From Isoetes taiwanensis (lineage: Eukaryota > Streptophyta > Lycopodiopsida > Isoetales > Isoetaceae), in assembly GCA_021234155.1 (NCBI GenBank), contig JAJEKV010000078.1:248001-312000 (forward strand): a DNA stretch of 64,000 nt, in the 5' to 3' direction. Made by a program: the position numbers and the translations under genes. Below, piece after piece: positions 57,835-64,000 of the stretch. How positions within the stretch are numbered: position 1 is the first letter of the stretch; the number at the start of each line of letters is the position of its first letter. Below the pieces are notes generated by a model, which made no database searches, was not told the origin of the DNA, and was given only the letters and a program-made list of their open reading frames with translations.

Positions 57835-58050
57835 ATTCGAGAGATTATCGTGATAATCTTTAGGAGATTATCGTGATAATCTTCTGCTACCCGAAGTTCT
57901 ATGATTATACCCGAAGTTCTATGATATAATCATTTTTGATCCAACGGCTAAGGACGGTCAGATTGCGATAAATTGCGAGACATGTGGTTTAAAGACCAAG
58001 AACCCTATAAAAACCCAAGCTCAGAGAACCTCCGGCCGCAAAAAGCAATG
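57835..58050 (+). promoter_or_regulatory. Candidate plant promoter with doubled GATAATC palindromes and TATA box (copy 2)
   Basis: Two AGATTATCGTGATAATCT blocks lie back to back (about 57,842-57,880), followed by a doubled CCCGAAGTTCTATGATxATA phrase. A GATCCAACGGCTAAGGACGG stretch of the kind common near plant promoters comes next, then CCCTATAAAAACCC at about 58,007-58,020. An ATG in good context (AGCAATGGAG) follows about 30 bases later, at 58,049. GATAA-type I-boxes are typical of light-regulated plant promoters. Whether a gene is still attached is uncertain. Confidence 0.4.
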
Positions 58051-58260
58051 GAGCAACCTGATGAGTCCTGAACAGATCTTGCATCATTTCCTAACTGCAT
58101 GACAGGGCCCGGCGAGTTGAACCCCGACGTGGTGCCCACGCTCAGGGATGCAGAGATGCGAGTGTCCAAGCCTTCCCTGCAAATCGACCATGCACGAAAA
58201 GATCCGAATCGAAATCAATCCCAGCTGCCGGATTTTCCTATGGCCACTGCCAATCTCTTC
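58049..58260 (+). pseudogene. Short coding-like exon downstream of the candidate promoter
   Basis: From the ATG the frame reads MEQPDES, then TGA, then continues open: TDLASFPNCMTGPGELNPDV, VPTLRDAEMRVSKPSLQIDH and on to ANLF before TGA. The TGA lies next to a CTG (TCCTGAACAG) in a region where such sites are unreliable. Copy 1 (35,717-35,990) has different breaks. Not recognised; could be the first exon of a gene stranded in the duplication. Confidence 0.25.
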
Positions 58261-58920
58261 TGAGTCTCTTGGGGCCGTTTCAAGCGCAGAGTCGACAAAA
58301 ACCTCGGGAAAAACTTCCCATAGCAAGCAATCAAGCACGGTAGCCTAAATCCCAACTATAGCAAATGTACCATGGCTTGCCGCATCCAATCCGCCATAGC
58401 TTGCCGCATCTCGCCTGAACTCTTGAATAGGAAACCATGTGCTCCAGGCACACGCGGCAACACAAGAAAAAAACCTTGCTCATCTTTGGAATCCAGCATG
58501 CCACCATCAGCGTTTATTGTATTTGCATACGAATACCATGAAAAACCTTTAAAAATCTTATGTAATAAATGTAGGATCTCCGATTTCGACCACATTATTG
58601 CCCCCAATAAAAAAAAAATGGGGGATTCCTGAATTCTTAGACATGAAACTAATTAAAAAAGAAGGGAATCCTGAAATCTTGGGAAATTTTAGGGTCTCAT
58701 AGGTTATGGAGCTGAAGAGGCCCATGTAATGGCCTCTTACGAGCCCTTGCAGGCACATCAAACGAAAAAACAGGGGGCTTCAAATTTCGCCACGAAATGA
58801 CTTGTTTTTTCAAGTTGAAAACTGCAATCGATCTGCAGCTGATCTTCACTTCCCCTGTTAAGCGGAGCTGCTAGAGAAGATTTGCTGGAAACTCGCCAGA
58901 AGAAAGAATCGGGGGGAAAT
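58261..58920. other. No gene seen (copy 2)
   Basis: Matches 35,990-36,580. Short frames only. Confidence 0.4.
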
Positions 58921-58924
58921 TTGA

Positions 58925-59090
58925 AGCCCCTTAATTTTTTGTAAGGAAAATTTAAAGGACTGAAAAATTTGGGGAGAAATTTTTTGGCGGCCACCAGGCT
59001 CGCGGGCGGCGCCGCTCGTGGACCACCCGCTCGCCTGGCGGTTGCCAAAAAATTTCACCACGAAATTTTCAGTCCCTTAAAATTACCTCT
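58925..59090. repeat. Large hairpin with A/T arms and GC-rich head (copy 2)
   Basis: The left arm (TTTAAAGGACTGAAAAATTT, GAAATTTTTTGGC, CCAGGC) pairs with the right arm (GCCTGGCGG, GCCAAAAAATTTC, AAATTTTCAGTCCCTTAAA). Arms are about 65 bases. The head contains GGCGCCGC and a GTGGACCAC palindrome. A foldback/MITE-type structure. Confidence 0.7.
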
Positions 59091-60093
59091 TCCATAATAG
59101 GTATAGGGGACACAATTACACCCATCTGATTGTAAAAATCAACCATGGGACATAATCTCTGAGATGGGCCGATGCTCAGATGACATCATATATAGACACA
59201 TTTTAGGGCCTATAATAATCTGATATCACTTTCCCTAGACATCACATAACACACTAGTCCTAAGACAGCCTTAAGTTTGATGCTGCATAGAGTGCATAAA
59301 ATGTAAGGTAATTGAGGCAAGATCCAAAAATCATGTTATTGTTGTGTCCCTCGTTCTCGTTCTCGTCCTCCTCCACCAGTCTTCAAGTCCTTCGTCAAGT
59401 CATAGAGAATTCCAAAGCATGACTATGCCTTACACATTCAATAAAGAAGACTATGTCCTACATGTAATGAATTATTCTTGTCTTTAAGCCTCGAGGTAGG
59501 TGCCTAATAAGGACTGCGTACTAACCTATCTTCGAAATTGACATTTTGTAGGCACCACCTTACAAGTTGTAAAAGGTATAGGACCAAAAAAAAATCATAA
59601 TGTACATTGACTACACTTTGGGAGGTTCAACAAGCTACTATTTGGGAACTTCCAAGGAGTAGAGGTGCTTCCATAGATTTAGTAGCTACTTTTCTTAAGA
59701 GTAAATTTATTATAACTATGGGTTATTAATTAAGGTACTTTCCCTAATCACTTAACTATTTCACAAAATTTCCTATTTCTTTTTGGCCAAACATTGGTCA
59801 TTTCACGCCATTTTCTTTCAAGCTTTCTTTTGAGCGATTTTTTGTTCAATTTTCACTTGAAAGGTGTGGTTCATGAACAATTTGAGCTCAAATTACTAGA
59901 AGATTTCTTTTGACTATGTTATTTCTACCACTTAGACTATAACAATCTAATTATGACCCTGCTAATGGGAAAAAATTTCTCCCACATTTCGCGGTTCAAG
60001 ACTGGAATTCTCATTCCATTCCTTAGCTAGGCCAGTTAATCTACCTATTCAGGGATATGGTCAGTGCTAGCTCTTGATCAACCAATAACATTT
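59091..60093. other. Possible leader and internal region of LTR element, no coding seen (copy 2)
   Basis: Matches 36,716-37,716. No minus-strand gag or pol frame. Confidence 0.35.
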
Positions 60094-60105
60094 CTCTAAT
60101 ACCAT
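60094..60105 (-). other. tRNA-Met primer-binding site of LTR element (copy 2)
   Basis: The minus strand reads ATGGTATTAGAG directly beside the LTR end, one base from the canonical TGGTATCAGAG. Confidence 0.6.
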
Positions 60106-61688
60106 TGTGACACTCCCTACAAAATATACGGCGCCCAGCCATACACTCTGTAGGAAATCCCCCATCCAGTCCTTCGACCGCATGGGCCCTTCGTCTATCC
60201 CGCACTCCAGGGTATCCCTAGTGAAGGAAGCGGACACGAAGGTGTCTTGCACGCCTTTCCCCTATGGGCTCCTATCACAGCGGAAGCATAAACAACGTCA
60301 GAACTAGCAATAACAATACATCAAACTGCCTCGAAGGGTAGCACATCCATACATACAATAGAAGTAAACACATGCCATAAAACATGAGAGCTCCTACCCA
60401 AGGCTCAGACTCATGGGGTGGTAGACTGAAGGCTAGGCCTCAAGTTAGAGCAGACGGAGTCATAATAATGGCGGGGCTGGCTATAGACAATGGCTAGGGT
60501 TGACCACTCCATCCGCCCCTCCTGTGCATACTTTGCAGATGGGCTAGATCGAGCTCTGGTATGGCTCTAGCCTTTTAGATATGCAATCTCATGGCATCAC
60601 CCATAGAGACTACTCTGGGTTGCATCTCCCCGGTCCGTCGAGGCAGGAAGGGTTCCATCTCCCCTTCCCGGGATCTAGAGGTTCCACGGGCGGCTAGAGA
60701 ATCGTGGCGACACACGATTTTTCCCCGACTTAACCTCCCAAAACAAGAGTCAGGCCGTCCCCTGCAGCTCTTGAGAGGCAGGGTGGCACCATTGCCCCAG
60801 GAGGTATCAGACCCATGCCCGGCCCACGCGAAGTGACTGGCCATAAGCCTAGCCCGCTATGGGGTCCCCAGTATCCACGCTCAGCAGGGACCCTCCCTCC
60901 GTCTCGCCTCTAGCCCCGTTATGTAGTGCTGAGTCATACCATAGCTCCCATAGCCCGGTGGGCTCCTATGCACAGGCCGCATAATAATAGGAACTAAAGG
61001 ATCTAACTAGGAGCATCACTAAGTAATGGCTACTAGGTCTCTAACCCCCTTCCCAATACAAGAGGAGCAAACATGATCAATCAACATCACATATCCACAT
61101 AGCATGATAATAATGAGAAGAACATCTAAACCTAATCATGCACATCTAACTTACAGTTAGGGTTCATTGATTAGGGTTCAAGATCTAGACTGAGGGTTCT
61201 AGGAAGGCTTTACTAGAGACACGAAATGCTAACTCATCTGGCGTCCTAACTTCTAGATGATCTACAAAGAACTCTAATCCAAATACCTGCTCCTGAGGAA
61301 CTCCCTCCTACTCCTGGCGTCTCCATGATCTTCAAGGTAGTTGAAGTAGCTCCCACTCCTATTGACGCGCACATGCTCCGGGGGCTGATGTGCTAGGCTA
61401 TGCCACAACTCGAAACGGAGTTTCGAGCGCGAAGAAGGTTCCCAGAGTGTTGGAGCCAGGAAAGAGGTCTAGGGTTAGGGTTTAGGCTTTTATAGGTTAG
61501 GGTTTACATGTTATGCCACATGGCTCCAATAGGGTGGTTCCGTGTGGCGGGTGCCCAATAGGTTAAGGCCACGTGGAAAATGGTCTTAACCTAAGGTTGG
61601 CTAAGTTATATGAATAACTTAGTCATGCCCTCTAGTGCCACAATCTATGGTATAGTTTGCTAGTTTTTGAAAGGGTATGTTTGTAACA
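60106..61688 (-). mobile_element. LTR of a retrotransposon, minus orientation (copy 2)
   Basis: Begins TGTGACACTCCC and ends TTGTAACA, about 1,583 bases, with the primer site at its left. On the minus strand, a CCTATAAAAGCC TATA box (61,485-61,496) is flanked on both sides by AAACCCTAA-type teloboxes. Frames within are not conserved with copy 1. Confidence 0.65.
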
Positions 61689-61887
61689 TAAGGTTTTAAT
61701 GGATATGGGGTGTATTGTATAAAAAAGCGTACATGAATGGGGCGTAAGAGAATCTTTGGCATTCAGCAATGGTTAGGTTTGTGGGCAATCTATATTCGAG
61801 GTCGGGGCGCTATCTTTGGCACGCGAGGCTTTCCGTTCCTGGCATCGTGGGAGTGGATAAGATGGGGAAGCCACCAATATTTCTGTG

Positions 61888-61894
61888 TATAAAT
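61888..61894 (+). promoter_or_regulatory. Candidate TATA box of the Replitron gene
   Basis: TATAAAT lies 76 bases before the ATG at 61,970. A second one, TATAAAAAAG, is at 61,718-61,727. Both are kept in copy 1 (about 39,314 and 39,479). Confidence 0.35.
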
Positions 61895-61969
61895 CGTGAG
61901 GTTGGAGGCGCCTTCACCAGGTTAGCTTAATTCCGTTATGTTCTTTGTTGTTCTGTTTGTTTTCTTTCC

Positions 61970-63578
61970 ATGAGGAGGGATGCTAGAAGAGCAGGGCGGG
62001 CAGGCAGGAATGGGCAGCCAGAGTCCTCTTCTGGCAGGTCTGCTGTGGAGGTATGCAGAGATGGCCCTGAGGATGAAGGCATAGGCCTCATAGATGTCAG
62101 TGTTACCCTGGGTGTGGCAGGCAAGGATGCACCCCCAGAGTTCTATGACATGCTGATTAAGTTCTGTGAGGAGGATTGTGTGTCAGGTGCTGTTGCAGCG
62201 GAGAGGGGGAGTGACCTAGATCACCTGCATTTCCAGTGTGTGTTTAGGGTAGCTCTGAAGTCCCGGTAGAGTAGTCAATTTGGCCATGAAGCGCAGGTTT
62301 GGGTGGGGAGCTAAGAAGCCTGTGGGGGTTGTCCTTGTTTGCAAGGCATTAAGGAATACGAAGCTCCATTGTTTTGAGGGGCTAATAGGGTATTGCATGA
62401 AGGATATGGGGAAGCCCCACTTCAAGCTGCACACAAAGAATGTTTCCGAGCGCCAATTGGAGATGGGGAAGGACCTGTACTTGCTCTATGGTGCAGGGGA
62501 CATTAAGCATGTGGTAGTTCTGGATAACAGAAACCTGTTGGGAAGGGCTCTTCATTTTGTAAACTATCATGGTGGAAGGCATCTGAGCTCTAGCCTTGTA
62601 TACACAATCATTAGGATGCTTAGAACCGGGAAATTTGTATTGTCTACTAGCTGGATCCTTCCTTCTAATACTGCCTTTATATCTGAGCATAGGGTCAAGG
62701 CCGCCTGGCACCTCACACTGAACCCCAGAGTGGCGTTGCCAAGCGATGTTAGATGTGTGCTGTATGGGATCCCGGCTGGGATGGAGCCCATTCAGCGGAT
62801 TGGGAAGGGTAGGAAAAGATACTGGGATGAGGCTGCCACGCCTGGAGACATGCATGAGAATTGTGTGGAAGGGGATGATGCTGAATTCAGACCCGAGGCT
62901 GTTGGGGACATGCCTGGCACTGACTTCATACCTCTTGACACCACAGATTACACAATGGCAATTGGGTGACTTGTGGTTGTAGGGGGCTGCCTGCAACTTC
63001 TGTACATATGTCTTTGTTTGTTTTGATTTTGCATCTTTCTTTGCAGTTATTATGCCTGGAATAGAGATGGATCGTGCTGGTATGGAGCTGGGAATGGGGC
63101 TGCTGTTAGCACCAGTCCCGTTGCACCTGTTGGGATGAGGCCAGCTGATGGCGTCATTAACATTGAAAGTGATGAGGAGGTCCCATCTTCCCCTCCTCAC
63201 AGACCTGCTGCTCCCGGGCCAAGTGTGCATGATGTAATTCACAATGCTGCACCCTCTCCTGTTGTCTTCTCTCCGAACAGGGAGCGTGTGCAGGTGGCTC
63301 TGGATGTTGTGGCAAGTGTTGTTAACATTAACACCCTGGCGGAGTCTGTGGCTGCCTCTGTTAGATTGTTTAGGATGCAGCTTGGGAGGCTCTTTGCAGC
63401 ATTGGAAGAGGCCGTCTCTCACATGGAATGGGAAGAGGTGGAGGTCACCACAGATGAACGCCAGCATATGCGGGCGCATATGAACCTCGCATGAGCTCTT
63501 CTTCTGAGGGAATTGCGGCGTATTGATGCTTTGGCCAGGCGCCACAACGTTGTGATGAACAACAACTAGAGAGTGTGA
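61970..63578 (+). CDS. Replitron-like HUH endonuclease transposase (two exons, near intact)
   Basis: Exon 1 (61,970-62,965) has an arginine-rich start (MRRDARRAGRAG), a beta-strand-like GIGLIDVSVTLG in the place of Rep motif I, the HUH motif HLHFQ (62,222-62,236) and the catalytic-tyrosine motif YCMKD (62,391-62,405). The spacing fits Rep-type HUH nucleases. An 81-base GT-AG intron (62,966-63,046) joins in phase to exon 2, which has SDEEVPSSPPHRPAAPGP and a helical RLFRMQLGRLFAALEEAVSH region and ends near 63,578. Two defects are visible: a one-base excess at about 62,262-62,268, where copy 1 has CCCTGAG, and a TGA at 63,492-63,494, where copy 1 is longer. No helicase domain is present and there is one tyrosine, which separates it from Helitrons. 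It would nick and transfer single-stranded DNA for copy-and-paste transposition. Confidence 0.7.
62966..63046 (+). other. Predicted intron of the Replitron gene
   Basis: Starts GTGACT, ends TTTCTTTGCAG after a T-rich tract. Splicing restores one frame across both exons (GG|T codon), and the same borders exist in copy 1. Confidence 0.6.
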
Positions 63579-63613
63579 TTTGCTTGATTTATTGTGTTCT
63601 TTCTGTGTGGCAG

Positions 63614-63804
63614 GTCGTATGCATGAGAAAAGGAATAAAAAATGGACTGCAGGTCAGCCAAAAAAGCTTGTCTTTGTTTGGAAAAACCAGATTTCTCTGT
63701 TTGTTTGGCTTCATGGCATTCAATGTGGAAAAAAAAAAACTGAAAAACTTAAAAAACTCAAGGGAAAACATGGTGTGATTGCATCTGCATGTGCATGGGA
63801 ATAG
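63614..63804 (+). other. Lysine-rich open stretch downstream of the transposase
   Basis: Two overlapping frames are open, one reading MHEKRNKKWTAGQPKKLVFVW. An upstream GTGTGA...GGCAG pair would give an intron of only 41 bases, too short for plants, so I treat this as 3' region and not as a third exon. Confidence 0.3.
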
Positions 63805-63805
63805 C

Positions 63806-63885
63806 CCCTGCCCTTTAAGGGCGGGCAGATTGCTTGGAGCTGCGCACTGCGCAGGGGGTTCGAATCCCCCAGTCTGTGTTCTCAT
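63806..63885 (+). repeat. Hairpin plus truncated tRNA-like structure near the Replitron 3' end
   Basis: CTGCCCTTTAAGGGCGGGCAG folds on itself. Next, GCAGATT and AGTCTGT can form a seven-pair acceptor-like stem enclosing a CTGCGC-ACT-GCGCAG hairpin and a perfect T-arm, GGGGG-TTCGAAT-CCCCC. Only 22 bases lie between the 5' acceptor strand and the T-arm, so a D-arm and normal anticodon arm are absent. It is a tRNA-like relic, not a functional tRNA. Confidence 0.5.
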
Positions 63886-64000
63886 TCCAGTTCCAATTGT
63901 GCTTCAGGCTTCTTTGCTTGCTGTCAACGCCTGCCTTAGGTATGTGGTGCCACAGAGAGGAAGCTTTTTTTGCACTCTTCTCTATTTTAAGAGCTATGGC
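63886..64000. other. End of window, still within the duplication
   Basis: Continues to match copy 1 up to 41,563. No gene. Confidence 0.6.

Larger units (their letters stand above)
50629..64000. repeat. Large duplication, copy 2 (runs off the window)
   Basis: Direct repeat of 28,350-41,563. The start at TAAGTCTAATAAACTACACA is abrupt and interrupts both the duplicated transposase gene (its C-terminal half is absent) and the unrelated coding region to the left. CAG/CTG sites are better preserved than in copy 1, although some are damaged here too (for example 62,262-62,268). Confidence 0.95.

Noticed and set aside
61430-61515. Interstitial telomere array
   Set aside because: AGGGTTT/TTAGGG words occur only a few times with irregular spacing, better explained as teloboxes in an LTR promoter.
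62382-63545. 387-codon open frame on the minus strand
   Set aside because: It is antisense to the Replitron gene, spans its intron, and shows no motif, while the plus strand has HUH and tyrosine motifs and consistent splicing. The length is a codon-bias shadow.
63614-63804. Third exon of the Replitron gene
   Set aside because: The required intron would be 41 bases, below the practical minimum for plant introns, and copy 1 has a natural stop before it.
63825-63885. Functional tRNA gene
   Set aside because: The T-arm and acceptor-like stem are good, but there is no room for a D-arm and full anticodon arm.
28350-64000. Single giant transposon spanning each copy
   Set aside because: The left edge cuts the transposase gene differently in the two copies, and no shared terminal repeats bracket the block, so a segmental duplication of nested elements fits better. 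Not fully excluded because the right edge is outside the window.

Overview
The window looks like repeat-rich nuclear DNA of a land plant with a large genome. Supporting signs are GT-AG introns, TATA boxes, a minus-strand AATAAA signal, telobox-like AAACCCTA motifs, LINE and LTR remnants, MITE-like inverted repeats and a CACTA-type terminus. There are no operons, Shine-Dalgarno sites or CRISPR arrays. A Replitron-like HUH transposase suggests a non-seed plant (bryophyte, lycophyte or fern), because Replitrons are reported to reach high copy number there. The lineage is an inference.

Layout. 1-17 kb: a degraded LINE reverse transcriptase (plus strand), diffuse repeats, a polypurine tract, a small two-exon gene on the minus strand at 5.7-6.6 kb whose product is helical, a long hairpin at 7.3 kb, and a degraded LINE (minus strand, endonuclease to C-terminal zinc motif) at 13.3-16.8 kb. 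17-27 kb: mostly non-coding, with two copies of one MITE family and several minisatellites. 27.3-29.4 kb: a broken DDE-type transposase gene on the minus strand.

The dominant feature is a duplication of at least 13.2 kb: copy 1 at 28,350-41,563 and copy 2 at 50,629 to the window end. Each copy carries, in order, the N-terminal half of the transposase, a CACTA-like terminus, a minisatellite, a gene for an unrecognised multi-pass membrane protein (intact, 632 aa, in copy 2; frameshifted twice in copy 1), two long hairpins, a candidate promoter, an LTR with its tRNA-Met primer site, and a Replitron transposase (nearly intact in copy 2, decayed in copy 1). The 9 kb between the copies holds a fragment of a beta-class N4/N6 DNA methyltransferase, a local tandem duplication, an AAGATTCT-type repeat field and a long degenerate minus-strand coding region cut off by the start of copy 2.

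The most striking pattern is where the two copies differ. Differences concentrate at CAG and CTG trinucleotides, often as one-base losses or scrambled bases, outside the membrane-protein gene. Inside that gene, dense CAG/CTG tracts are identical in both copies. CAG/CTG is the symmetrical CHG methylation context of plants, so the pattern looks like methylation-dependent read errors, or less likely a real mutational process, marking silenced and unsilenced DNA. Many apparent frameshifts here should be judged with that in mind.

No search or alignment program was run. Family names rest on motifs read by eye, and boundaries of repeats are approximate to about 5-30 bases unless stated.
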